DNA from: Burkholderiales bacterium
GTDB lineage: Bacteria; Pseudomonadota; Gammaproteobacteria; Burkholderiales; Casimicrobiaceae
Length of the DNA stretch: 64,000 bases
Reading direction: 5' to 3'
NCBI GenBank assembly: GCA_905339295.1
Contig: CAJPFI010000004.1
Coordinates: 1 to 64,000 of the forward strand
Positions within the stretch are counted from its first letter, which is position 1, and the number at the start of each line of letters is the position of its first letter. The position numbers were made by a program, and so were the translations under genes. Under the pieces are notes generated by a model. It was given only the letters and a program-made list of their open reading frames with translations. It was not told the DNA's origin and ran no database searches. Below are positions 36,834 through 50,237 of this stretch, piece after piece.

Positions 36834-38360
36834 TCAGCAGCTGCCCGGCGCCGCGCAGCGCCGATAGCCCGCGACGCCTTCGATGACGCCGGTGCGCGTG
36901 TTGAAGTAGTAGTCGAGGCCGAGCCCCGCGCCCCCCGGCCCGGCGAGGAATCCCGCGAAGTTGCCGGCGACGAGCGGCTGGCACGCCGCGCCGGCGCACG
37001 TCGCCGTCGCGCCGGTGCCGCCGGTCGAGAACAGCGGGCCCACGAGGCCCGCGGTGCCGCTCAGCGAATAGGTCGCGTCGGTGAAGCCGACCTGCAGGTT
37101 GTTGAGGCTCACCTGCGCGATCGTGAAGTTCACCGCGACGCGGCCGCCCGACAGGAGCGTTCCGACCGCGCCGCTCGCCGAGTCGGTCGGCCGCGTGCCG
37201 CCGACCAGCGCGTACTCGACGATGCCGGCGGTCGGCAGGTCGTTCGCGACGACGCCGTAGACGTAGTGCAGGTTGCCGCCGTCGTTGTGGATGACGTCGC
37301 CGTTCGGCAGCTGCTGCGCGATGGACGAGCCCGCGCCGGCCCAGCGGCCCCAGTTGAGGCTCGCGTTCTGCGCCGGATGGTTGCCGGTGTCGACGATGCC
37401 CGCGGTCCCGATCGACGCGACGAGCGTTCCGGTGTCGACCGCGACGAGCCGGCCCAGCGGGTCGAGCTGCGCGTGGTCGGCGCCCATGTTGAACGCGAAC
37501 TCGAGCGTCGCCTCGTCGGAGCCTATGATGCCGATGACCGGCGTCGCGACGGGGTTGCCGTGCGCGATGTCGTCGGTGGACTGGAACGGGTCCTTGAGGA
37601 AGCGGTCGAGCGTGCGCAGCTCGTCGGTCGGGAAGTCGGGCACCTTGCGGAAGCCGAGCTCCGTCGAGTCGGACGTCGCGGCGGCCTGCTTGCCGATGAG
37701 CCGCGTCGCGAGGAACGAGGGCGGAGCGAGCAGGCGCGACGGCATGCCGCCGTCGGGCACCACGAAGAACTCGCGCGCGCCGAAGATCTCCGACCTGCCG
37801 GGCGCGATCGCGATCACGCGGCCGTCGTAGATGCCGCCATACAGGCCCGGCACCGCCGGCGGGTCGTTGTCCGATTCGCGGCACTCGTCCTTGCCGCAGA
37901 CCTCGAGCTGGAAGTGCGTGCCGCGGATCCCGATCGTCGCCTGCGTCGTGAGGACCTGGTAGGTGTCGCGGTTCACCTGGCCGATCTGGCCGGTCAGCGT
38001 GCGGAAACCGCCGCGCACGAGCCGGAACACTGCGCGCTCGCTCCCGTCGGTGCGCCCCGCGAAGTTGTAGGACTCGATGCGGAACTCGGTGCCCGGCTTG
38101 ATCGCGACGAGCGCCTCGTCGGAGAAGCGGATCTGCGCGTGGCCGTCCGCGCCGGTGACGATGGCGTCGCCGACGCCGACGTTCGCGCCGGCGGCGAGCC
38201 GGACGCGCTCGGCGCCGCGCACGGCGGCGACGTCGCCGACGGCGAGCACGACGCGGCCCGCCTGCGCGAGCGCGGCGGCGGACGCGAGCGTCGCGGCGAG
38301 GGCGATCAGCCATGCGGCGACGGCGCTCGCGCGGGAACGGTGTCGGCGGTCGGCGGTCAT
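36834..38360 (-). CDS. FecR-domain periplasmic protein
   Basis: A 508-aa exported protein (signal peptide ending ALAQA). Residues ~50-150 form a FecR domain: VGDAIVTGADGHAQIRFSDE, IKPGTEFRIESYNF and VRGGFRTLTGQI. A CGKDEC dicysteine follows. The C-terminal half is beta-rich and glycine/threonine-rich. Such FecR proteins lack a sigma-factor partner here and instead occur with CHASE2 cyclases and beta-barrel proteins. It starts 11 bp from the stop of the upstream outer-membrane gene, so the two form an operon. Confidence 0.8.
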   Translation of the reverse strand: MTADRRHRSRASAVAAWLIALAATLASAAALAQAGRVVLAVGDVAAVRGAERVRLAAGANVGVGDAIVTGADGHAQIRFSDEALVAIKPGTEFRIESYNFAGRTDGSERAVFRLVRGGFRTLTGQIGQVNRDTYQVLTTQATIGIRGTHFQLEVCGKDECRESDNDPPAVPGLYGGIYDGRVIAIAPGRSEIFGAREFFVVPDGGMPSRLLAPPSFLATRLIGKQAAATSDSTELGFRKVPDFPTDELRTLDRFLKDPFQSTDDIAHGNPVATPVIGIIGSDEATLEFAFNMGADHAQLDPLGRLVAVDTGTLVASIGTAGIVDTGNHPAQNASLNWGRWAGAGSSIAQQLPNGDVIHNDGGNLHYVYGVVANDLPTAGIVEYALVGGTRPTDSASGAVGTLLSGGRVAVNFTIAQVSLNNLQVGFTDATYSLSGTAGLVGPLFSTGGTGATATCAGAACQPLVAGNFAGFLAGPGGAGLGLDYYFNTRTGVIEGVAGYRRCAAPGSC

Positions 38361-38371
38361 GGGGCCCCCAC

Positions 38372-39697
38372 TCACTTGAAGTCGTAGCGCAGCTTGCCGG
38401 CGACGACGTAACGGTCGTATTCGTACAGCGCGAGGTTCGAGTCGTTGCGGTAGTACTGCGCCTCGACGCGGGCGGACAGCTCGCGCGTGATGAAGTACAG
38501 CGCGCCGACGCTGGCGCTGTAGTTGTCGTCGCGCCGCGTGAACCCGAGCAGCGGGATCGGCCCCATGTAGGTGCTGCGCTGGAACGCGAACGCGGCGTTG
38601 AGCGCCCACTGCGGCGCCGGCGACACCGTGACGTCCGCCGAGCCGCCGTAGACGTCGCGGCCGAGGTCGTCGCGGTCGCGCCGGTTCTCCTCGCGGGCGC
38701 CCACGGCCGACAGGTTGAGCACCGGCTGCCACGTCGTGAGCCACGCCTTCCGCAGCGTGACGCCGAGCGCGTAGAAGTCGCTGTCGCGCACCGCGTTCTC
38801 GCCCGGGTAGCCGATGCGCGCGTACTGCGGCGCGACGCTCAGCGTCGCCAGGTCCGACACGGCGTGGCGCCATTCGAGCGTGACGCCGTCCGACCGGCGG
38901 TAGCGGTCGCCGCCGACCGAGAGTTCGCCGTGCGAGTAGGTGCCGAAGAACGTGTGGCGGCCGGTCTGCCAGCTCGCGCCCAGCGTCGCCGCGCCCTGCG
39001 CGATGTCGAAGTCGCTCTCGCTCGCGTTGAACTGGCCGTTCGCCACCAGCCCGCCATACGCGGCGACGCCCGGCGCCACCGGGTGGTTGACCTGCACGCT
39101 GCCCGCGAGCCATCCGAAGCCGGCGCGCTTTTCGACGCCGAAGTCGACGACCGTCACCGGCCCGAGCACCGGCAGCGCGATGTCCGCCTGCGCGACGCCG
39201 GCGTTGACGTTGCTGTCGTAGCCGCCGCCAGCCTCGACGTAGCCTCGCACCCGAGTGCGGTACTGCGCCTCGCGCGCGGAGAGCGCCTCGAGGTAGCGGT
39301 CGATGCCGGCGCGCACCGGCACGGGCGGCTCGCCCGCGCGCACCGACTCGAATTCGCGGCGGGCGGACACGTCGTCGCCCGCGTAGAAGTACGCGCGGGC
39401 GAGCTCGAGCCGCCCGCGCAGGTCGTCCGGCGTGCGCAGCACGTAGCGCTCGATCGAGAGCACGCCTTCGCCGGTGCGGCCGACGTCGACCGCCGCGACG
39501 CCGCACCACAGGTCGGCCTGCGGCACCGCGTCGCGATCGATCTGCGCGCACAGCGGATAGGCCTCGTCGGAGCGCCCGATGTCGACGAGGCGGCGGACCT
39601 CGTCGACCGCGCTTCCCTGCGCGTGGGCCGCGCCCGCGAATGTCCATGCCGCGAAGGCGGCGGCGAACGTGCAGCGAGTGGTTCGGAGTATCGCCAT
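38372..39697 (-). CDS. TPR / beta-barrel outer-membrane protein (Slam/DUF560-like)
   Basis: A 441-aa protein with signal peptide (AGAAHAQ). Residues ~25-125 are helical TPR-like repeats (RGRLELARAYFYAGDDVSARREF). The rest is alternating amphipathic strands ending with the aromatic tail YVVAGKLRYDF, the hallmark of an outer-membrane barrel. The layout resembles surface lipoprotein assembly modulators (DUF560), but no cargo lipoprotein is adjacent. Operonic with the FecR gene. Confidence 0.72.
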   Translation of the reverse strand: MAILRTTRCTFAAAFAAWTFAGAAHAQGSAVDEVRRLVDIGRSDEAYPLCAQIDRDAVPQADLWCGVAAVDVGRTGEGVLSIERYVLRTPDDLRGRLELARAYFYAGDDVSARREFESVRAGEPPVPVRAGIDRYLEALSAREAQYRTRVRGYVEAGGGYDSNVNAGVAQADIALPVLGPVTVVDFGVEKRAGFGWLAGSVQVNHPVAPGVAAYGGLVANGQFNASESDFDIAQGAATLGASWQTGRHTFFGTYSHGELSVGGDRYRRSDGVTLEWRHAVSDLATLSVAPQYARIGYPGENAVRDSDFYALGVTLRKAWLTTWQPVLNLSAVGAREENRRDRDDLGRDVYGGSADVTVSPAPQWALNAAFAFQRSTYMGPIPLLGFTRRDDNYSASVGALYFITRELSARVEAQYYRNDSNLALYEYDRYVVAGKLRYDFK

Positions 39698-39760
39698 GTC
39701 AGGTGTCGCGGGGCGCCGCGATCATAGCACGCACCCCCGGGCGCGACGCCCGCGACGGGC

Positions 39761-41002
39761 TCAGGGCACGACGCGGTCGATCGTGATGCTGAGGCCGGTC
39801 GCGCCGGGCGCCACGACGCCGCTCTGGCCGGAAAGGTCGCCCGACGACGGCGTCGCGCCGCCGGTGACCGAGATGCGCGCCTCGACGACGACCTCGCGCG
39901 CGGCGGACAGCGTCGCACCCGGCGCCATCGCCATCGAGTCGTCGAGCTCGAACGAGAGCGGCAGGTCGCGCGCGCTCGCCCGCACGATCGCGAGCGGCAT
40001 GCGCGGACCCTGCGCGGCGCGCGCGTACACGAACAGCGTCGCGTCGGGCGAGACGCGCGACGCGAGCGCGGGCGCGATCGCGACGCGTCCGGCGATGCGG
40101 CTCGACGCGGGCGCCGTCGCCGGCGGCGCGGGGGCGGCGCCCGCGCTCGCGGACGGCGCACCCGGCGCTCCGCCTTCGAGCTGCGCGATCGTCGCCTCGA
40201 TGCCCTTCGCGTCCTCGCCGCCGGGCGGGACGACCGCGAGCAGCGCCCGCCAGTAGCGCACCGCCGTCCTGTCGTCGTTGCGCTCCATCGCCGCGGACGC
40301 CGCGAGCGCGAGCGCCTTCGGATGCGCGGGATCGGCGGCGAGCGCCTGGCCGATGATCTCGGTCGGCCTGCCGGCGAGCTTGCGTCCCTGCGCCATGGCG
40401 AGCGCGTCCGCCCAGTCGGCGAGCACGTCGGCATTGCCGGGCAGCAGCCGCGCCGCGGCCGCATACGCGTCGGCGGATTCCGGGAAGCGCTCGAGCGCCG
40501 ACCACGAGCGACCGAGCAGCAGCCAGCCCTGCGGATCGGACGGGTTCTCCCTCATGCGCTGGGCGAGGCGCTCGACCATCGAGACGATTTCGGTGTCGCT
40601 CATGCGCGGGTGCGTGGCGCCGGCCTCGAGCGCCTGCGGATTGCCGACCGCGAGGTAGGCGACGAGCGCCGTCGCCGGCACGATCGCGACCATCGCGATC
40701 GCCGCGATCCACGGCCACCGGCTCGCGGACGCCGACGCGGGGGCCGGCGTCGCCGACAGCTCGGCGCCCAGCCGCGCGACGATCTCGGTCTCGGCGGCGT
40801 CGCGCTCCTCCGCGCCGATCGCGCCCGACGCGAACTCGGCGTCGATCTGGCGCTTCTGGTCGCGGTAGACCGCGGCCGACGCGTCGACGTCCTCCGGCCG
40901 CTCGCGTTGCCCGCGCGAGCGCAGCAGCGGGACGACGAGCGCCGCGAGCGTCGCGAGGACAAGGGCGAGCGCGATCGCCCAGAAGGTCGTGCCGGTCGAC
41001 AT
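39761..41002 (-). CDS. ccmI: Cytochrome c maturation protein CcmI (CycH)
   Basis: Apocytochrome chaperone of the haem ligation complex, 413 aa. Two membrane helices (residues ~7-27 and ~95-118) flank a cytoplasmic loop with YRDQKRQIDAEFASGAI. A periplasmic TPR region follows (DPQGWLLLGRSWSALERFPE, ALAADPAHPKALALAASAAM). The C-terminal domain (GRVAIAPALASRVSPDATLF, MPLAIVRASARDLPLSFELD) is typical of CycH. It is separated from ccmH by about 12.5 kb, although on the same strand. Confidence 0.92.
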   Translation of the reverse strand: MSTGTTFWAIALALVLATLAALVVPLLRSRGQRERPEDVDASAAVYRDQKRQIDAEFASGAIGAEERDAAETEIVARLGAELSATPAPASASASRWPWIAAIAMVAIVPATALVAYLAVGNPQALEAGATHPRMSDTEIVSMVERLAQRMRENPSDPQGWLLLGRSWSALERFPESADAYAAAARLLPGNADVLADWADALAMAQGRKLAGRPTEIIGQALAADPAHPKALALAASAAMERNDDRTAVRYWRALLAVVPPGGEDAKGIEATIAQLEGGAPGAPSASAGAAPAPPATAPASSRIAGRVAIAPALASRVSPDATLFVYARAAQGPRMPLAIVRASARDLPLSFELDDSMAMAPGATLSAAREVVVEARISVTGGATPSSGDLSGQSGVVAPGATGLSITIDRVVP

Positions 41003-41185
41003 GGATCGGGTCGGGCTGCGGGAGGGATGCCCCGCATGGGGGAATCGGCGGATTATAGGGGGAGGGCGCGCCCGGTCCCGTCGCCGGTTGCAAATCGCCC
41101 TCGCCCCGATACACTGGCACGCTCCGTTCCACGCGTCGCTGCGAGGCGACGCTACTCCTGCCGCGCACCGGCGCGCCCCCTCCCC

Positions 41186-43483
<2,298 letters not shown>

Positions 43484-43541
43484 GGCGGGCGCCGCCGGGG
43501 CCGCGCCTCGCGGACCCCGGGCAGGGGCGCGTCGCGTCGGA

Positions 43542-43557
43542 TGGCACGCGTTTCGCT
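43542..43557 (+). promoter_or_regulatory. Near-consensus sigma54 (RpoN) promoter upstream of the ABC-urease operon
   Basis: TGGCACGCGTTTCGCT matches the TGGCACR-N4-TTGCW consensus with a single mismatch (C for the second T of TTGC) and the invariant GG-N10-GC spacing. It points toward the substrate-binding protein gene, whose ATG is 115 bp downstream. Nitrogen-regulated urease and ABC transporter operons are commonly RpoN/NtrC controlled, which fits this location. No NtrC site was found upstream by eye. Confidence 0.6.
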
Positions 43558-43671
43558 AAACTCCGGTCCGGGACCCGCGGGAGGCCGCGCGAGGGGTCCG
43601 CGTGCGCCGGGCTGGTGCACAATGCGCGGGTCCGGCACCGGTCGGGTGCGAATCCACGAGGAGCGGGGAAC

Positions 43672-44718
43672 ATGCGGGATGTCGGGTCGGGTTGGCGGCG
43701 CGCGGTCGCCGTCGCGCTGGTCGCGGTTGCCGGCGGGATGCCGGGGTCCGCACTCGCGCAGGACACGAAGGTCAAGTTCCAGCTCGACTGGCGCTTCGAG
43801 GGGAACGCCGCGCCGTTCCTGCTCACCAAGGCCAAGGGCTATTTCGCGCAGGAGAAGCTCGACGTCGAGATCGACGCCGGCAGCGGCTCGGGCAACGCGG
43901 TCAACCGCGTGGCGTCGGGCGCCTACCAGATGGGCTTCGCCGACCTCGCCTCGCTGATCGAGTTCGTCGGCAACAACCCGACGGCGCCGAACAAGCCGGT
44001 CGCCGTGATGATGGTCTACGACGCGACCCCGGCGGCAGTGTTCTCGCTCAGGAAGACCGGCATCAGGTCGCCGGCCGACCTCCAGGGCAGGAAGATGGGC
44101 GCGCCGCTGTTCGACGCGGGACGCCGCGCGTTCCCGATCTTCGTCAAGGCGAACAATCTCGACGCGTCGAAGATCGCCTGGACCGCGATGGATCCGCCGT
44201 TGCGCGAGACGATGCTCCTGCGCGGCGACGTCGACGCGATCACCGGCTTCTACTTCACCAGCCTGCTCAACCTGAACCGCGGCGGCGCGAAGGACGAGGA
44301 CATCGACGTGATGCTGTACCCGCAGCACGGCGTCGACGTCTACAGCAACGCGATCATCGTCTCGGAGCCGTTCCTGAAGGAGAAGCCCGAGGCGGTGCGC
44401 GGGTTCCTGCGCGCGATGGCGAAGGGCCTGCGCGACGTGCTCGCCGATCCCGACGCGTCGATCCGCTACGTCAAGGAGCGCGACGCGCTGATCGACGAGG
44501 CGCTCGAGAAGCGCAGGATGCGGCTCGCGATCACGAGCGCGATCTCGACGCCGACCGCGAGGGCCGACGGCATCGGCGACGTGCGGCCGCAGCGGCTCGC
44601 GAACATGGTGACGCAGGTGTCGGCGGCGTTCGAGCTCAAGAACCCGGTCAGGCCCGAGCAGATCTGGAACGGCAGCTTCCTGCCGCCGAAGAACGACCGC
44701 ATGGTGTTCCCGAAGTAG
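43672..44718 (+). CDS. ABC transporter substrate-binding protein (NMT1/ThiY-like)
   Basis: A 348-aa periplasmic binding protein: signal peptide MRDVGSGWRRAVAVALVAVA ending ALAQD, then FQLDWRFEGNAAPFLLTKAK and GSGNAVNRVASGAYQMGFAD. The fold class covers nitrate, sulfonate and formyl-aminopyrimidine ligands. It sits behind the sigma54 site and directly before the ATPase, permease and urease genes, so a nitrogen-containing ligand is plausible. GAGGAG precedes the ATG. Confidence 0.9.
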   Translation: MRDVGSGWRRAVAVALVAVAGGMPGSALAQDTKVKFQLDWRFEGNAAPFLLTKAKGYFAQEKLDVEIDAGSGSGNAVNRVASGAYQMGFADLASLIEFVGNNPTAPNKPVAVMMVYDATPAAVFSLRKTGIRSPADLQGRKMGAPLFDAGRRAFPIFVKANNLDASKIAWTAMDPPLRETMLLRGDVDAITGFYFTSLLNLNRGGAKDEDIDVMLYPQHGVDVYSNAIIVSEPFLKEKPEAVRGFLRAMAKGLRDVLADPDASIRYVKERDALIDEALEKRRMRLAITSAISTPTARADGIGDVRPQRLANMVTQVSAAFELKNPVRPEQIWNGSFLPPKNDRMVFPK

Positions 44719-44778
44719 GGAGGCCGTGCCGCGCGCCGTCCCGCCGCGGACGGCGGCGGCGCGCCAGGGGGAATCCGC

Positions 44779-45597
44779 GTGACCGCAGCCGCCACGGCGG
44801 CGAACGCCGCCAGCCCGCCGTTCGTCGACTTCCGCCACGTCTGGCTCGCCTACGAAGAGCAGGACTCGTTCGCGGTCGAGGACATCACGCTCTCGATCGC
44901 GGCGGGCGAGTTCGTCGCGATCGTCGGTCCGTCCGGGTGCGGCAAGAGCACGTTCATGAAGCTCGCGACCGGCCTGAAGCCCCCGACGCGCGGCGAGATC
45001 GACGTCGGCGGCGCGCGCGTCACGCGCACGCTCAAGATCGCCGGCATGGCGTTCCAGGCGCCGACGCTCCTGCCGTGGCGCACGACGCTCGACAACGTGC
45101 TGCTCCCGCTCGAGATCGTCGAGCCGTACCGCTCGACGTTCAAGCGCGACCGCGACAGGTACGCCGCGCGCGCGAAGGCGCTGCTCGCCACCGTCGGCCT
45201 CGAGGGCTACGAGGACAAGTTCCCGTGGCAGCTGTCGGGCGGCATGCAGCAGCGGGCGTCGATCTGCCGCGCGCTCGTCCACCAGCCGAAGATGCTGCTC
45301 CTCGACGAGCCGTTCGGCGCGCTCGACGCCTTCACGCGCGAGGAGCTGTGGTGCGTGCTGCGCGACCTGTGGGCGGCGCAGCGGTTCACCGTCGTCCTGG
45401 TGACGCACGACCTGCGCGAGGCGGTGTTCCTCGCCGACACCGTCTACGTGATGAGCAAGCGGCCCGGACGCATCCTCGGCCGGCGCGCGATCGACCTGCC
45501 GCGTCCGCGCGACCTCGAGGTCACCTACACCGACCACTTCACCGACCTCGTGCACGAGATGCGCGAGCGCATCGGCATGGTGCGCAAGGGGGGCTGA
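44779..45597 (+). CDS. ABC transporter ATP-binding protein (NitT/TauT type)
   Basis: A 272-aa ATPase with Walker A GPSGCGKSTF (near residue 51), an unusual Q-loop AFQAPTLLPWR, signature LSGGMQQRAS and Walker B MLLLDEPFGALD. The GTG start follows AGGGGGAA. It lies between its binding-protein and permease partners. Confidence 0.94.
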   Translation: MTAAATAANAASPPFVDFRHVWLAYEEQDSFAVEDITLSIAAGEFVAIVGPSGCGKSTFMKLATGLKPPTRGEIDVGGARVTRTLKIAGMAFQAPTLLPWRTTLDNVLLPLEIVEPYRSTFKRDRDRYAARAKALLATVGLEGYEDKFPWQLSGGMQQRASICRALVHQPKMLLLDEPFGALDAFTREELWCVLRDLWAAQRFTVVLVTHDLREAVFLADTVYVMSKRPGRILGRRAIDLPRPRDLEVTYTDHFTDLVHEMRERIGMVRKGG

Positions 45598-45598
45598 G

Positions 45599-46378
45599 GT
45601 GGCGGGCGCACGGGATCGAAGGCTCGAGGCGTGGGCGCCGTGGATCGTGAGCGCCGCGATCCTCGTCGTCTGGCAGTTCGTCTGCTGGGCGCTCGACGTC
45701 TCCGAGTTCATCTTCCCGACGCCGGTCCAGATCGTCCAGTCGCTCGTGCAGCACGCGGGCGCGATCGCCGGCCACGCGTGGAAGACGCTGTGGACGACGA
45801 TGGCGGGGTTCGCGATCGGCGTGGCGGTCGGCGTCCTGCTCGGCGTGATCGTCGGCAGCTCCCGCTTCGTCTACAACGCGCTCTACCCGCTGCTCGTCGC
45901 GTTCAACAGCGTGCCGAAGTCGGCGTTCGTGCCGATCCTCGTCGTGTGGTTCGGGATCGGGACGCTGCCCGCGATCCTGACGGCGTTCCTGATCTGCTTC
46001 TTTCCGATCGTCGTCAACGTCGCGACCGGGCTCGCGACGCTCGAGCCGGAGCTCGAGGACGTGCTGCGGGCCCTCGGGGCGACGCGCTACGACGTGCTGA
46101 CCAAGGTCGGGCTGCCGCGCTCGCTGCCGTATTTCTTCGCGTCGCTCAAGGTCGCGATCACGCTCGCGTTCGTCGGCACCGTCGTGTCGGAGACCGTCGC
46201 GTCGAACGACGGGATCGGCTACCTGATGATGGCCGCCGCCTCGTCGATGCGCATGTCGCTCGTGTTCGCCGGCCTGTTCGTCATCGGCGCGATGGCGATG
46301 GTGATGTACGTGTTCTTCGCGGTGCTCGAGAGCAGGATGACCGGCTGGGCGCACCGCGGGCAGGCGGCGGCCGGATGA
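45599..46378 (+). CDS. ABC transporter permease (NitT/TauT type)
   Basis: A 259-aa inner-membrane protein with about six helices and the EAA loop [29 protein letters not shown]. The GTG start directly follows the ATPase stop, and the 3' end overlaps ureD by 4 bp, coupling the importer to urease. Confidence 0.93.
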   Translation: MAGARDRRLEAWAPWIVSAAILVVWQFVCWALDVSEFIFPTPVQIVQSLVQHAGAIAGHAWKTLWTTMAGFAIGVAVGVLLGVIVGSSRFVYNALYPLLVAFNSVPKSAFVPILVVWFGIGTLPAILTAFLICFFPIVVNVATGLATLEPELEDVLRALGATRYDVLTKVGLPRSLPYFFASLKVAITLAFVGTVVSETVASNDGIGYLMMAAASSMRMSLVFAGLFVIGAMAMVMYVFFAVLESRMTGWAHRGQAAAG

Positions 46379-47280
46379 CGCCGCGCGCGCACCTGGCGAT
46401 CCCCCGGGCGGCGACGCGCGCGCGGGGCGATGCGCCGCCGCCGCCGGGGCTCGCCGGCCACGGATGGGCCGCGCGCCTCGAGCTCGCGTTCGAGCGCCGC
46501 ATGCATGGTTGCGTGCTCGCGCACGTGCGGCACGAGGGCCCGCTCACGGTCCAGCGCGCGCTCCATCCCGAAGGGCGCGACGTCTGCCACGTCGTTGTCG
46601 TGCACCCTCCCGGCGGCGTGGCGGGCGGCGACACGCTCGACGTCGACGTCGACGTGCGCGCGGGGGCGCACGCCGTGCTGACGATGCCGGGCGCCGCGAA
46701 GTTCCACCGCTCGGACGGCCGGACATCGCGTCAGGCGGTGCGCATCCGCGCCGGCGCCGGCGCGATCGTCGAGTGGCTGCCGCCGGAGACCATCGTGTTC
46801 GACGGGGCGATCGCGTCGGCCGTCCTGGAGATCGACCTCGCCGACGAGGCGACGGCGATCGGCTGGGACGTGCTCGCGCTGGGCCGGCGCGCGCGAGGCG
46901 AGGCGTTCCGCGACGGGCGCTGGCGCCAGCGCCTCGCGATCCGGCGCGCCGGGCGTCTCCTCGCCGAGGACACGCTCGACCTCGCGGGCGGCGACGCGTG
47001 GATGCGCTCGCGCGCCGGGCTCGCCGGCGCCCCGGTGTGCGCGACGCTGTTCGCCGCGGGTCGCGCCGTCGACGCCGCCGTCGTCGCGGGCTGTCGCGAG
47101 GCGAATCGCGCCACGCGCGCCGCGATCGGCGTTACGATGCCGCTGCCGGGGCTCGTGATGGCGCGCTGCCTCGCCTCCGGGGTCGAGGAGGCGCGCGATG
47201 CTTTCGTCGCGATGTGGTCGCGACTGCGGCCGGCGCTCGCCGGGCTCGACGCGCGCCCGCTGCGGCTCTGGGCGACCTGA
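46375..47280 (+). CDS. ureD: Urease accessory protein UreD
   Basis: Scaffold for the UreD-UreF-UreG nickel-delivery complex. The 301-aa protein contains [35 protein letters not shown] and [13 protein letters not shown], the characteristic UreD blocks. The N-terminal ~40 residues are low-complexity. Its ATG overlaps the permease stop. Confidence 0.93.
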   Translation: MTPRAHLAIPRAATRARGDAPPPPGLAGHGWAARLELAFERRMHGCVLAHVRHEGPLTVQRALHPEGRDVCHVVVVHPPGGVAGGDTLDVDVDVRAGAHAVLTMPGAAKFHRSDGRTSRQAVRIRAGAGAIVEWLPPETIVFDGAIASAVLEIDLADEATAIGWDVLALGRRARGEAFRDGRWRQRLAIRRAGRLLAEDTLDLAGGDAWMRSRAGLAGAPVCATLFAAGRAVDAAVVAGCREANRATRAAIGVTMPLPGLVMARCLASGVEEARDAFVAMWSRLRPALAGLDARPLRLWAT

Positions 47281-47294
47281 CCGACGGAGCAGGC

Positions 47295-47597
47295 ATGGAC
47301 CTCACGCCGCGCGAGAAGGACAAGCTGCTGATCTTCACCGCCGCGCTCGTCGCCGAGCGGCGCAGGGCGCGCGGGCTGAAGCTCAACCATCCGGAGGCCG
47401 TCGCGTACATCAGCGCGGCGATCCTCGAGGGCGCGCGCGACGGCCGCACGGTCGCCGAGCTGATGCATCACGGCACGACGCTGCTCGCGCGCGACGACGT
47501 GATGGACGGCGTTCCCGAGATGATCCCGGACATCCAGGTCGAGGCCACGTTCCCCGACGGCACGAAGCTCGTCACCGTCCACCAACCGATCCCGTGA
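47295..47597 (+). CDS. ureA: Urease gamma subunit
   Basis: Small structural subunit, 100 aa: [40 protein letters not shown] and the terminal VTVHQPIP. It is a separate polypeptide as in most proteobacteria and is followed by hupE rather than directly by ureB. Confidence 0.97.
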   Translation: MDLTPREKDKLLIFTAALVAERRRARGLKLNHPEAVAYISAAILEGARDGRTVAELMHHGTTLLARDDVMDGVPEMIPDIQVEATFPDGTKLVTVHQPIP

Positions 47598-47605
47598 GGT
47601 GCCCC

Positions 47606-48208
47606 ATGCGCAAGTCCCGCTTCCCGTCGACGATGAGCGTGCTCGTGGCGTTTGCGTGCGCGCCCGTCGCGGCGCTCGCCCACGCCGGCCACGGCGACAT
47701 CGCCGGGCTGGGCGACGGCATCCTGCACGTGACCTCGGGCATCGATCACATGCTGGCGGCGGTCGCGGTCGGCGTGTGGAGCATGGCCTATCCGTGGCGG
47801 CGCGCGTGGCTCCTGCCGCTGGCGTTCGTGGCCGCGATGGCGGCCGGCGCGTGGTACGGGCTCGGCCAGTCCAAGTTCGACGCCACCGAGGCGATGATCG
47901 TCGCGTCGATCGTGATCCTCGGCGTGCTGATCATGCGCGCCAAGGCGTTCTCGGTGCCGGCCGCGGTCGCGATCGGCCTCGTGTTCGGCGCGTTCCACGG
48001 CTACGCGCACGGCACCGAGGCGGGAACGAGCGGGAACATGCAGGCGTTCGTCGGCGGGCTCGTCATCGCGACCGCGATCCTGCACCTCGCGGGAATGGGG
48101 ATCGGCCTCATGCTGCGCGTGTCGACGCGCTACGGCCTGCGCGTCGCGGGCGCGCTGACCTCGGCCGCGGGCGTCTGGTTCGCGGTCGGGCAGCTGATCG
48201 TCCCCTGA
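47606..48208 (+). CDS. hupE: HupE/UreJ family membrane protein (probable nickel permease)
   Basis: A 200-aa protein with signal sequence and about six membrane segments. The HupE/UreJ motif [22 protein letters not shown] near residues 26-55 and [14 protein letters not shown] are present. The histidines line a proposed nickel path. An insertion between ureA and ureB is a known arrangement in Burkholderiales-type clusters and supports nickel supply to urease. Confidence 0.9.
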   Translation: MRKSRFPSTMSVLVAFACAPVAALAHAGHGDIAGLGDGILHVTSGIDHMLAAVAVGVWSMAYPWRRAWLLPLAFVAAMAAGAWYGLGQSKFDATEAMIVASIVILGVLIMRAKAFSVPAAVAIGLVFGAFHGYAHGTEAGTSGNMQAFVGGLVIATAILHLAGMGIGLMLRVSTRYGLRVAGALTSAAGVWFAVGQLIVP

Positions 48209-48219
48209 GGGCGCGGGCG

Positions 48220-48531
48220 ATGATCCCGGGCGAACTCCTCGTCGACGACGGCGAGATCGAGCTGAACGCCGGGCGCGAGCGCGTGACGCTCGCGGTCGCG
48301 AACACCGGCGACCGCCCGGTCCAGGTCGGCTCGCACTACCACTTCTTCGAGGTGAACGACGCGCTCGCCTTCGACCGCGCGAAGGCGCGCGGCTTCCGGC
48401 TCGACATCGCCGCGGGCACCGCCGTGCGCTTCGAGCCGGGGCAGTCGCGCACCGTCACGCTGGTCGCGCTCGCCGGCGCCCGCATCGTGCACGGCTTCAA
48501 CGGCCGCGTCGCCGGGCCGCTCGGAGGCTGA
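48220..48531 (+). CDS. ureB: Urease beta subunit
   Basis: Structural subunit of 103 aa: [38 protein letters not shown] and [12 protein letters not shown]. It ends two bases before ureC. Confidence 0.97.
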   Translation: MIPGELLVDDGEIELNAGRERVTLAVANTGDRPVQVGSHYHFFEVNDALAFDRAKARGFRLDIAAGTAVRFEPGQSRTVTLVALAGARIVHGFNGRVAGPLGG

Positions 48532-48533
48532 CG

Positions 48534-50236
<1,703 letters not shown>

Positions 50237-50237
<1 letters not shown>

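Noticed and set aside
32765-36886. A 1373-codon open frame on the + strand
   Set aside because: It is an out-of-frame shadow over the IPTL-CTERM and adenylate cyclase genes, caused by very high GC at third positions; its translation is Arg/Ala low complexity.
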